Assembly: GCA_038043185.1 (NCBI GenBank)
Contig: JBBTCO010000055.1
Span: 1-64,000, forward strand
Reading direction: 5' to 3'
DNA length: 64,000 nucleotides
From: UBA5009 sp038043185
Lineage (GTDB): Bacteria > Bdellovibrionota > Bdellovibrionia > Bdellovibrionales > Bdellovibrionaceae
Part shown: positions 23,531 to 31,117 of the stretch, in pieces
How positions within the stretch are numbered: the first letter of the stretch is position 1
How the letters are laid out: every line of letters begins with the position of its first letter
Made by a program: the position numbers and the translations under genes
The notes under the pieces: model-generated
The model's database searches: none
Seen by the model: the letters and a program-made list of their open reading frames with translations, nothing else
Told to the model about the DNA's origin: nothing

Positions 23531-24361
23531 ATGAATCAGATTTTTGCTTCACTTTTGGTGATAACTTCGATGCTTTTTTTGTCTTCAACTTCTTTTGCCC
23601 AAAAATCAGAAGAAGTCTTGTTCACGGTCGGAAACAAGAAAGTAACCCTTCAAGAATTTACGACTAAGTTTAATGATGTTCGCTCAAAAACTACCGTCAA
23701 TCCCCCGACTAAAAAGCAATTTCTTGAAGATCTCGTCCGCTTTGAAGTTGGCGCTCAAGAAGCCGAAAAAAGAAAAATGGATAAAGATCCCATTGTTCAA
23801 GACCGCTTACGCCAAGAGCTTTACAAGGCTTTATTAGAAAAAGAGCTAGGCCAAAAGGTGCAAACTCTTCCGGTTTCAGAAAAAGAAATGGTCGAATGGT
23901 ATAAAAAGAATCCCGAAATTCGCTTAAGCCATATCCTTATTGAGCTAAAGCCTGCCGCAACCGCAGAGCAAAGAGCTGAAGCTTTAAAACGTTCAAATGA
24001 AATTTTAGATGAAGTCAAAAAATCTAAGCGTACTTTCGAAGATTTGGTCAAAATTTATTCTGACGATCCTTTGTCGAAAAGCACCGGTGGAGACGTCGGT
24101 TGGCAATCCCGCGACACAATCATGCCGAACATGTACGAGGCCGCAGTTACTGGAAAAGTCGGTGAGGTCAAAGGTCTTCTTGAAACTCAATTTGGCTTTC
24201 ATGTGATCAAAGTTACGGGTCGCCGCAGTTATGAAAATGCAAATAAAAGACACATTCGTTTAGCGGTATTTAATGATAAACGAAAACAAGTTTTTGATAG
24301 CTATTTCGACAAGCTTAAAAAAACTTACACCATCAAAACCAACCCTTCTTTGATTGAATGA
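23531..24361 (+). CDS. exported parvulin-type peptidyl-prolyl isomerase
   Basis: 276 residues. Signal peptide to about residue 23 (SSTSFAQK), a SurA-like N-terminal helical region (LQEFTTKFNDVRSK, QFLEDLVRFEVGAQEAEKRK), then one rotamase domain (about 133-232) with the parvulin signature RLSHILIEL, DPLSKSTGGDVGW and FGFHVIKVTGR. Periplasmic foldase. First of three consecutive genes of the same class; its stop overlaps the next start (ATGA). Confidence 0.9.
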   Translation: MNQIFASLLVITSMLFLSSTSFAQKSEEVLFTVGNKKVTLQEFTTKFNDVRSKTTVNPPTKKQFLEDLVRFEVGAQEAEKRKMDKDPIVQDRLRQELYKALLEKELGQKVQTLPVSEKEMVEWYKKNPEIRLSHILIELKPAATAEQRAEALKRSNEILDEVKKSKRTFEDLVKIYSDDPLSKSTGGDVGWQSRDTIMPNMYEAAVTGKVGEVKGLLETQFGFHVIKVTGRRSYENANKRHIRLAVFNDKRKQVFDSYFDKLKKTYTIKTNPSLIE

Positions 24362-25311
24362 ACCCGCAGACTTTTGCCCTAGCTTTATTGCTTTTAGCTG
24401 GGTGCACGAGTCACACTCAAAAGTTTTCTTTAAAGCCTGTCCTTGAGGTCAACGAGCACGTTTTAACGGCAAAAGAATTCTCGGTAAAGCTGGCTCGTCG
24501 ATTAAAAGATTTAGACGCTTTGGCCGCCAAAGACCCTTCAACTAATCAACGCGCTAAAGAAGAAATTTTAAAAACATTTATCGTCCAAAGTTTAACTTTA
24601 GATTGGGCTCGCTATCAAAAAATCACATTAAGTGAAGACGAGCTTGATAAAGAAGTGGATAAAATTCGCGCAAGCTATCCTGATGATTTGTCCTTTCGTC
24701 GCGTTCTTTCTGAGGAAAAAACTTCTTTCTCGGATTGGCGCGAACAACTTCGCTATTCGCTGATTGAAAAAGCTGTTTTCAAAAAGATTGGTGAAAAAAC
24801 CAAGCCACCTTCAGAGGCAGAAATAAAAAGCTATTATGAAGAAAATAAAGAAACCTTCAAACGCAAAGAAAGAATTTATTTGCGGCAAATCGTTGTCGAT
24901 GAAGAAGCTAAGGCGGAGCTTTTAAAGGCAGAATTGAAAAAGAAAGATTTTTCAGCCTTAGCGATAAAATACTCTATTGCGCCCGAAGCAAAAGCGGGGG
25001 GCCTGGTTGGTTGGATTGAAAAGGGCAGCGTTGATTTTTTTGACCCCCTATTTAGTTTGCCGGCCGGTGGCGTCAGCGTCATATTTAAATCTCCCTTTGG
25101 TTACCACATTGCTAAAATTGAAAAAAAATCCTCTGCGATGACTCTTCCGCTTGAAGAGGTTCGATCTCGCATTCTTCAAACTCTTATGGCCATGAAGGAA
25201 CAAGCCGAATTTGTTTCTTGGTTGGATTTACAGCTTAGAAGCGCTAAGGTGCATCGAGACAACGACTTGATCAATGCGATCCGAGTTGATACGAGAGGTG
25301 ATAATGATTAA
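24358..25311 (+). CDS. lipoprotein parvulin-type peptidyl-prolyl isomerase
   Basis: 317 residues. Lipobox LAGC puts the lipidated Cys at 16. SurA/PrsA-like chaperone helices follow (LTAKEFSVKLARRLKDL, EILKTFIVQSLTLDW), and a rotamase domain from about 178 to 275 with IYLRQIVVDEE, SIAPEAKAGGLVGWIEKG and SPFGYHIAKIEKK. The Asp after the lipidated Cys (inner-membrane retention signal in enterics) is absent, so outer-membrane anchoring is likely. It would work with its neighbours on outer-membrane proteins. Confidence 0.88.
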   Translation: MNPQTFALALLLLAGCTSHTQKFSLKPVLEVNEHVLTAKEFSVKLARRLKDLDALAAKDPSTNQRAKEEILKTFIVQSLTLDWARYQKITLSEDELDKEVDKIRASYPDDLSFRRVLSEEKTSFSDWREQLRYSLIEKAVFKKIGEKTKPPSEAEIKSYYEENKETFKRKERIYLRQIVVDEEAKAELLKAELKKKDFSALAIKYSIAPEAKAGGLVGWIEKGSVDFFDPLFSLPAGGVSVIFKSPFGYHIAKIEKKSSAMTLPLEEVRSRILQTLMAMKEQAEFVSWLDLQLRSAKVHRDNDLINAIRVDTRGDND

Positions 25312-26281
25312 TCCTACCCGAAAAAATTTTTTACTTCTCGCTCTCCTGCTTATTGGCTTTAAAAGCACTGCGGCTGAGGTTGTTGATAGAATTGTTGCCA
25401 TTGTAAATTCAGAAATAATTCTTGAATCTGATTTTCGCGCCTTATCGCAAAAAGTAAATACGCCCACAATGATTGATGAATCCTTGCTTCCTAAGGGTGA
25501 TCTTCGCAGCCTTAAGAGTGATCGCAAGCTGCAATTAGATTATCTTATTAATGAAAAGCTCCTGGACGCCGAAGTTAAGCGTCTAAATTTGACCGTGACC
25601 TCTGAACGTGTCCAGCAAGAGATCAAAGATATGGGCAAGCGCAATGGCATCGGACCACAAGAGGTTTTAAACGCAGTGAAGGCTCAAGGCATTCCCGTTG
25701 CCGATTATCAGGATTTTTTAAAAACTAAAATCGAGCGGCAAAGTTTAGTTGAAACTGAAATTGTTTCTAAACTTCGCATAACGGATGACGATGCTCTTGC
25801 TGAATATCTTAAGAAAAACCCGGAAAGTCGAAGTGCTGTTAATGAATTCAGTGTAGCTCATATTTTCTTTAGTCCAAAAAAGGGCGGAGCTGAAGAAGCT
25901 CTTGGCCGTGCTAATAAGACTTTGCAGTTGCTTCGTGCCGGCGGAAAATTCGAGGATTTAGCTGAAAAACACAGTGAAGATCCAAATTTTACAGCGGGTG
26001 GCTTTTTGGGAACCTTTAAAACTGGCGAGTTTTTGAAAGAGGTTGAGGATTCCATTCGGACTCTAAGTGCCAACGAAACAACCCAAGTTGTTAAATCGAA
26101 AATGGGTTATCATATAGTGAAGCTTTTAAGTAAAAAAGTAACGACAGATTCAAATTTTGATAAAGTAAAAGTAAAAATTATTTCCGCGCTTATGGAATCC
26201 AGTTTTCATCGCCAACTTAAAATTTGGCTTCAGTCCAAACGTGACGAAGCCTTTCTTCGCATTAACTCACCCGAAAAATGA
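25304..26281 (+). CDS. surA: periplasmic chaperone/peptidyl-prolyl isomerase SurA
   Basis: 325 residues from ATG 25304, which overlaps the preceding stop by eight bases and has GAGAGG upstream; the longer frame from 25274 would lie within the previous gene. Signal peptide (LLLALLLIGFKSTAA), then the family start EVVDRIVAIVNSEIILESD, N-domain helices, one parvulin domain (about 183-285: FSVAHIFFSPKKG, DPNFTAGGFLGTF, KMGYHIVKLL) and a C-terminal helix. E. coli SurA has two parvulin domains, so this is the shorter single-domain form. Directly followed by pdxA, as in E. coli. Confidence 0.9.
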   Translation: MINPTRKNFLLLALLLIGFKSTAAEVVDRIVAIVNSEIILESDFRALSQKVNTPTMIDESLLPKGDLRSLKSDRKLQLDYLINEKLLDAEVKRLNLTVTSERVQQEIKDMGKRNGIGPQEVLNAVKAQGIPVADYQDFLKTKIERQSLVETEIVSKLRITDDDALAEYLKKNPESRSAVNEFSVAHIFFSPKKGGAEEALGRANKTLQLLRAGGKFEDLAEKHSEDPNFTAGGFLGTFKTGEFLKEVEDSIRTLSANETTQVVKSKMGYHIVKLLSKKVTTDSNFDKVKVKIISALMESSFHRQLKIWLQSKRDEAFLRINSPEK

Positions 26282-27255
26282 ACTGCTTAGCTATCACAAC
26301 TGGTGACTTGGACGGTGTTGGTCTGGAAGTCTCGGCCAAGGCCTTAAATAAAATAGGGCCGCAAGGGGATGTTCTCTTTTTTTTCTTGCGTGGGCTTAGT
26401 GCAAATAAAAAAATCTTATCTTTAATTGATAAAAAATTTAATCGTATCACTTTTACTCATTTTGACGAAGCTCTGGACTTCGTTAAAAAATATTCCAAAA
26501 AGCCCAACAAGAAGCTTTGTACTGATCTTATTGATTTAGCCTCGGATCAATCGCCTCCGTATTGGGTTGAATCCGTGGCAAGCGCCTGCCATAAAAAAAC
26601 TCTCTCTGGGCTAGCCACCGGTCCTTTATCAAAAGAGCTTATCGCGTCCTTGGGGTGGCCCGATCGTGGGCACACGGAAATTTTAAAACGCGTGACCGGC
26701 GTGAAGTCTATTCATCAAGCTTTTATTGGAAAATACTTTAATGTGCTTTTAACGACAGCTCATATTCCGCTTAAAGATGTTTCGGCGGCCTTAAGCATAG
26801 ATTCGTTGAATGCTGTTTTGCTCGCTGCAAAAAAGCTGCAGCCCTTCCTTTCGAAGCAACAGCAAAAAAAACCTATAGCGGTTTTAGGAATAAATCCACA
26901 TGCTGGCGAAAATGGTCTGCTTGGAGAAGAGGAGCGGGCCTTATTGTCGCCTTTTTGCAAATCTCACAATCTTGTTGGGCCACTGTCGCCGGATGCTGCT
27001 TTTTTAGAAAAGAATTGGTGCAATTACTCAGTATTTATTGCTTGTTATCACGATCAAGGGTTAATTCCCTTCAAGACGATTCATGGGCAAGATAGCGGTG
27101 TGCACGTTTCCATGGGTTTGCCTTTTCCGCGAACCAGTGTTGATCATGGTACGGCCAAAGATATCTTTGGGAAAAACAAAGCGAATGCGAACTCCATGAT
27201 TGAAGCTATCGAACTGGCTCTTCGCATGATTAAAAAAAGAGGACCTTATGCATAA
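26278..27255 (+). CDS. pdxA: 4-hydroxythreonine-4-phosphate dehydrogenase
   Basis: 325 residues. Family elements in order: ITTGDLDGVGLEVSAKAL, TGPLSKELI, GHTEILKRVTG, metal-site His in TTAHIPLKDV, GINPHAGENGLLGEEE, and ACYHDQGLIPFK with the final HVSMGLPFPRTSVDHGTAKD. NAD-dependent oxidation step in pyridoxal phosphate synthesis (the DXP-dependent route). Overlaps surA by four bases and the next gene by eight. The aspartate/glycine at the usual GEPAGIGPE position reads GDLDGVGLE, a mild variant. Confidence 0.93.
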   Translation: MNCLAITTGDLDGVGLEVSAKALNKIGPQGDVLFFFLRGLSANKKILSLIDKKFNRITFTHFDEALDFVKKYSKKPNKKLCTDLIDLASDQSPPYWVESVASACHKKTLSGLATGPLSKELIASLGWPDRGHTEILKRVTGVKSIHQAFIGKYFNVLLTTAHIPLKDVSAALSIDSLNAVLLAAKKLQPFLSKQQQKKPIAVLGINPHAGENGLLGEEERALLSPFCKSHNLVGPLSPDAAFLEKNWCNYSVFIACYHDQGLIPFKTIHGQDSGVHVSMGLPFPRTSVDHGTAKDIFGKNKANANSMIEAIELALRMIKKRGPYA

Positions 27256-28615
27256 TCCGGTTATTTTTCGCGAGTATGATATTCGTGGCGTTTACAATGA
27301 ACACTTTGACGACAAATTTGCCTATCAACTTGGGCAAGCTGTTGTCGTTTATTTAAAAAATGAAAAGGCCATCGATAACCCAACACTTGTTATTGGTCAT
27401 GATGCCAGGCTTTCTTGCGATGCTATTGTCAAGGCCTTAGCTTCCGGCATGACTAGCTCTGGAGCCAATGTGATTCATATTGGTTTAGTCACGACTCCTG
27501 TTTGTTATTTTTCTACTTTTGAAATTCCTGGAGTTCACGGCGCTGTCCAAGTGACTGGCAGTCACAATCCGCCCGAATACAACGGATTTAAAATTTCCAG
27601 TGGCCGAACGACGATCTTTGGCGAAGAAATTCAAAAGCTACGTAAAATTATGGAAAAAGAAAAATATCTTTCTGGAAGCGGAAAAGAGTCTACTCATGAT
27701 ATTTTTCCTCAATATCTAGAGAGATATAAAAAAGAATTTGGCACGATCAAGAATACAAAAATTGTTTTGGATTGTGGCAATGGCGCCGCAGGCTCGATTG
27801 TTCGCAAACTTTACAATGCTGTTGGGTTAAATCCCACCATACTTTTTGAAAAGCCCGATGGTCGATTTCCCAACCATCATCCAGATCCAACCGTAGACGA
27901 AAATTTGCACGACTTAAAAAAAGCCGTTCTTGAAGAAGGCGCTGTTTGTGGAATTGGTTTTGATGGCGATGCCGATCGCATTGGTGTGGTCGATCACAAG
28001 GGAAATATGCTTTATGGTGACGAGCTTATGACTCTAATCGCTCGTGATATTTTAAAAAAATCACCCGGCGCAAAAATTATCGGCGACGTGAAGTGTTCGG
28101 ATCGAATGTATGAAGATATCCGCAAATGTGGTGGCGCTCCAATTATGTGGAAAACTGGACACAGCCTAATTAAAGAAAAAATCAAAGAAGAAAAGGCTCC
28201 TTTTGGTGGCGAAATGAGCGGACATATTTTTTTCGCCGATAGAAATTATGGGTATGATGATGCTCCCTATGCTGGTCTTCGCTTGGTTGAAATTTTAGCA
28301 AACACCGGCAAAACAATTCCTGAACTTCTAACTGGGCTACCAAAAGTTTTTAATACGCCTGAAATTCGCGTTGATACAACTGAAGAAAAGAAGCTTATTA
28401 TTGTGGAAAAAATGAAAGCTGCTTTTGGCGCAAACAATAAAGATTATAAGGTGAATTTAATTGATGGCATTCGCATCAGTTTTTCCGATGGCTGGGCGCT
28501 TTGTCGCGCTTCAAACACACAACCAGTTTTAGTCTTAAGGTATGAATCAACGACACAAGCGGGAATGGAAAAAATCAGGGCTCAAGTTGAAGCCGTAGTA
28601 AAGCCCTTGTTATAA
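27248..28615 (+). CDS. algC: phosphomannomutase/phosphoglucomutase
   Basis: 455 residues in four alpha-D-phosphohexomutase domains. Phosphoserine loop TGSHNPPEYNG (about residue 100), metal loop GFDGDADRIG (about 236), sugar-recognition loop GGEMSGHIFF (about 320) and phosphate-binding loop RASNTQPVLVLRYE near the C-terminus. It converts mannose-6-P or glucose-6-P to the 1-phosphates feeding polysaccharide and LPS precursors. Bifunctional AlgC/ManB-type is the best match; the symbol is by family, as specificity cannot be read. Last gene of the surA-pdxA run; a double hairpin follows. Confidence 0.9.
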   Translation: MHNPVIFREYDIRGVYNEHFDDKFAYQLGQAVVVYLKNEKAIDNPTLVIGHDARLSCDAIVKALASGMTSSGANVIHIGLVTTPVCYFSTFEIPGVHGAVQVTGSHNPPEYNGFKISSGRTTIFGEEIQKLRKIMEKEKYLSGSGKESTHDIFPQYLERYKKEFGTIKNTKIVLDCGNGAAGSIVRKLYNAVGLNPTILFEKPDGRFPNHHPDPTVDENLHDLKKAVLEEGAVCGIGFDGDADRIGVVDHKGNMLYGDELMTLIARDILKKSPGAKIIGDVKCSDRMYEDIRKCGGAPIMWKTGHSLIKEKIKEEKAPFGGEMSGHIFFADRNYGYDDAPYAGLRLVEILANTGKTIPELLTGLPKVFNTPEIRVDTTEEKKLIIVEKMKAAFGANNKDYKVNLIDGIRISFSDGWALCRASNTQPVLVLRYESTTQAGMEKIRAQVEAVVKPLL

Positions 28616-28633
28616 ACTCATTTAATAAATGAA

Positions 28634-28658
28634 AAGCCCAAGAAATATTCCTGGGCTT
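28634..28658. terminator. bidirectional hairpin terminator between algC and atpE
   Basis: AAGCCCA (28634-28640) pairs with TGGGCTT (28652-28658); inside, GAA and TTC extend the stem after one mismatch. On the minus strand the stem is followed by TTTTC, fitting an intrinsic terminator for the atpE operon; on the plus strand it sits 18 bases after the algC stop. Confidence 0.75.
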
Positions 28659-28664
28659 AACTTT

Positions 28665-28683
28665 ACAGAAACAATATTTCTGT
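28665..28683. terminator. second hairpin between algC and atpE
   Basis: ACAGAAA (28665-28671) pairs with TTTCTGT (28677-28683) around loop CAATA, right beside the first hairpin and 12 bases from the atpE stop. Probably part of the same convergent termination region. Confidence 0.5.
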
Positions 28684-28695
28684 AATAACTAAAAA

Positions 28696-29025
28696 CTACA
28701 GCAGTCCGCCAATTTTTACGAAAGAAACAAGGAACGCCAAAATCACAAGTGACTCAATAAGAGCCAAGCTCAGAATAAATGGAGTAAAGATTTTGTCGGT
28801 AGCTGCTGGATTTCTTGAAACGCCTTCAAGCGCCGCAGAAGCTGCCAATCCTTGACCAATTGTTCCGCCCAAAACAGCGATTGAAATTGCTACAGCAGCA
28901 GCAAGAGCAATCATACCTGTTGAGCCGCCTGCGGCCGCCGCAGTCGCTGCTGGTGCGGCTGCTTCTTCAGCAAAAGCAGACGCTGACATCAAAGTTCCTA
29001 AAATCGCCAAAACAAATTTTTTCAT
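28696..29025 (-). CDS. atpE: ATP synthase subunit c, with N-terminal signal-like extension
   Basis: 109 residues from ATG 29025 (GGAG 8 bases upstream; ATG 29031 is only two bases from it). An N-terminal signal-like segment ending SASAFA and an Ala-rich spacer precede the two transmembrane helices. Helix one has GGTIGQGLAASAALEG, the loop SRNPAA, and helix two has the ion-carrying Glu in LALIESLVIL. Forms the rotor ring of FO. Cleaved or uncleaved N-terminal extensions on subunit c occur in several deltaproteobacterial-type lineages. Gln in helix one with Glu-Ser in helix two resembles part of the sodium-site pattern. Last gene of the FO operon. Confidence 0.95.
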   Translation of the reverse strand: MKKFVLAILGTLMSASAFAEEAAAPAATAAAAGGSTGMIALAAAVAISIAVLGGTIGQGLAASAALEGVSRNPAATDKIFTPFILSLALIESLVILAFLVSFVKIGGLL

Positions 29026-29050
29026 ATACATTTCTCCTTAGTATTTGAAT

Positions 29051-29737
29051 TTAGTGTTCATCTGCAAGTGCAAGGGACACGTAGACCATAGAAAGCAAAG
29101 TAAAAACAAAGGCCTGAATAAAACACACCACCAATCCCAATAAATAAAATGGAATTGGATAAAGAAGCGGATACTTAACCAGACCAAGAAAAACAGCAAG
29201 AACAGTATGGTCGCCAGTCATTACATTCGCTAAACGTAAACTTAAGGTGAGCGGACGGATTAAATGAGAAATAATTTCGATAACTAACATGAGCGGAGCC
29301 AAATACCAAACAGGGCCTAAAAAGTGTTTTAGATAATGAAGACCGCCATGTTTAAGTCCAACAATATTATAAACTAAAAATGAAAACACCCCGAAAGCAA
29401 ATGTTGTATTGATATTTTCAGTCGCTGGAGTCATTCCAGGAATAATGCCAATGATGTTGTTGAAAAAAACAATTGCAAAGATCGTTGCATAAAAAGGAAC
29501 GTAAGGACCGGCCCTGTGGCCAATCACTGAATAACAAAGTTTAGAAATAAACTCGGTGTTGAGCTCAAAAATTCCTCGCAATGAAAATTTCCCTGCAGGA
29601 ACAATGGCCTCTTCGCCTCTGCCTAGTTTTGCTCGAGCATAAAGTCCCATACCTAAAAGAGCTACGCTTGATACGGCCAAGGTAGCAACGTGAGCATGTT
29701 CATGTCCGACTACAAGCTGTGTCCAATTGAAAGACAT
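29051..29737 (-). CDS. atpB: ATP synthase subunit a
   Basis: 228 residues with five to six hydrophobic segments. The essential stator Arg is in PLTLSLRLANVMTGDH (about residue 170), and the conserved IIGIIPGMTPATENINTT and VCFIQAFVFTLLSMVYVSLA segments are present. Provides the half-channels past which the c-ring turns. 25 bases separate it from atpE; the b, delta and F1 genes are 20 kb away on the other strand. Confidence 0.95.
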   Translation of the reverse strand: MSFNWTQLVVGHEHAHVATLAVSSVALLGMGLYARAKLGRGEEAIVPAGKFSLRGIFELNTEFISKLCYSVIGHRAGPYVPFYATIFAIVFFNNIIGIIPGMTPATENINTTFAFGVFSFLVYNIVGLKHGGLHYLKHFLGPVWYLAPLMLVIEIISHLIRPLTLSLRLANVMTGDHTVLAVFLGLVKYPLLYPIPFYLLGLVVCFIQAFVFTLLSMVYVSLALADEH

Positions 29738-29743
29738 TTATCC

Positions 29744-30127
29744 TCATTTTTTATTTTCGAAACTCTGTTTTCGAAAAAATTTATTGCAAAAACCCGCACA
29801 AATGACCGCTGCAGGATTAAGCAATACCCCAATTGCAAACTCAAAGGCATCCAAAGATTTTTCCCTGGGAATCTGCATAAAAACCCAAATTAAAATTGCG
29901 TACTTAATTACAATGAGAAATAGAGGCAGAGCAACACTTTTTTTTGGTGATTGGAAAATCACTTTCCACAGATAAACCAACAAAATGAAATTAACCATGG
30001 ACAAGCCGCTGCCTAAAAACACGGAATTTATTTTTTGTTGTTGGCTCAACACAAGAGCCAATAGAACTGTAAATAGGAATTGGAAAGCGCCAACAACGCC
30101 AATGACTCTAAGAGCCATTTTTGCCAT
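29744..30127 (-). CDS. atpI: ATP synthase I-like membrane protein
   Basis: 127 residues with four hydrophobic segments and basic ends. Its position directly upstream of atpB, its four-helix layout and its overlap of 20 bases with the preceding AtpZ-like gene fit the AtpI family (c-ring assembly helper). The sequence is weakly conserved generally, so the call rests mainly on topology and context. ATG 30118 is an equally possible start, three residues further in. Confidence 0.72.
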   Translation of the reverse strand: MAKMALRVIGVVGAFQFLFTVLLALVLSQQQKINSVFLGSGLSMVNFILLVYLWKVIFQSPKKSVALPLFLIVIKYAILIWVFMQIPREKSLDAFEFAIGVLLNPAAVICAGFCNKFFRKQSFENKK

Positions 30128-30317
30128 TTTTATTAATCTTTTTAAGTAGATAGGTAATGTGTAAAAACCATCCGGCGAGGATAGCGAAAATCAAGCCCAT
30201 GGTAATTAGACCTTTAGTTTCGAACTTTTTTTCTAGAATATCCGCGATATAAATACCAAACAGGACAAGGGCGATAAGCTCAAAACCAATGGAAATGAAA
30301 ACCAAATACTTTTTCAT
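30108..30317 (-). CDS. atpZ: AtpZ-like small membrane protein
   Basis: 69 residues with two transmembrane helices (FISIGFELIALVLFGIYIAD and TMGLIFAILAGWFLHITYLL) joined by a short loop EKKFETKG, then a Lys/Asn tail. This matches the AtpZ/AtpI-like family at the head of many ATP synthase operons, proposed to carry Mg2+/Ca2+ or to assist assembly. Its ATG shares one base with the stop of the TPR lipoprotein gene (TAATG). Confidence 0.75.
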   Translation of the reverse strand: MKKYLVFISIGFELIALVLFGIYIADILEKKFETKGLITMGLIFAILAGWFLHITYLLKKINKNGKNGS

Positions 30318-31117
30318 TATTTATGAATCCTTTTTGCTCCTGGTTGATTTTTCTGCCTCTCTTTTAATCTTTTTATTCTTAAATCTATATATTCTACCGG
30401 CGTGTATTGCCCGCGCAATTGCTCGAGCATCTTAATGGCCGATGGATAGTCTTGGCTTTCTTCGTAACAAACAGCCAGGGTCAGTGCCACATTTTCTTTT
30501 TTTGCAGTTTCTGGATAGGCTTGAATTACATTTCTAAAAATTTCTGCAGCTCGCAAATAGTTTTTTTGGGCAACTAAAATATTTCCCTGCAAAAGAAGCG
30601 TATTAAATCTCATCTGATCATCAATTTTTAGCCGCAGAATTTCGTTAATCTCGCTCTCTGCCTGAAAAAAATTATTCAGATAGTAGTGCGCGCGTGCAAT
30701 AGAAAGCTTATACTTTGCCAAATCAAAATCCATATGGGGCATTTGCAATAGCTTGCTGAACTCGATTATGGCCTCTTGATAGCTTTGGAGATGGTCAAAA
30801 TAAATGGTAGCGACGTCCTTTTGAGCTTGAATTCTTTCCGAGGGTTCCTTGGAATAAAGAACCAAGTGCCGATAGTACTCTATCGCCTTTTTGTAATCTT
30901 TAGTTTCATATAAGGAAATTCTTGCCGCTTCCCGGGCCGCTTTTATTCCTAAATTCGTTTGCGGCGCGCGCTTGATCGCGTGATCTAAAAAGTTAACGGC
31001 AATCAAATAATGTTTTTTTTCAACAGCTTCTTGGGCCTGATTATAATCCGCCGCTTGATAGCTTGTACAAGAAGCCAAAAAGAGAGCCAAGACCAGCAAA
31101 GCTCTCTTGAAAAACAT
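30317..31117 (-). CDS. TPR-repeat lipoprotein
   Basis: 266 residues. Lipobox LASC gives lipidated Cys17. The remainder is TPR-like helix pairs (DYNQAQEAVEKKHYLIAVNF, DYKKAIEYYRHLVLYSKEP, NYLRAAEIFRNVIQAYPE, DYPSAIKMLEQL), spanning nearly the whole mature chain. It resembles BamD/YfgL-type outer-membrane scaffolds in layout, but BamD would normally be elsewhere. Its start overlaps the gyrA stop by one base and it leads into the FO genes. Function unknown. Confidence 0.75.
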   Translation of the reverse strand: MFFKRALLVLALFLASCTSYQAADYNQAQEAVEKKHYLIAVNFLDHAIKRAPQTNLGIKAAREAARISLYETKDYKKAIEYYRHLVLYSKEPSERIQAQKDVATIYFDHLQSYQEAIIEFSKLLQMPHMDFDLAKYKLSIARAHYYLNNFFQAESEINEILRLKIDDQMRFNTLLLQGNILVAQKNYLRAAEIFRNVIQAYPETAKKENVALTLAVCYEESQDYPSAIKMLEQLRGQYTPVEYIDLRIKRLKERQKNQPGAKRIHK

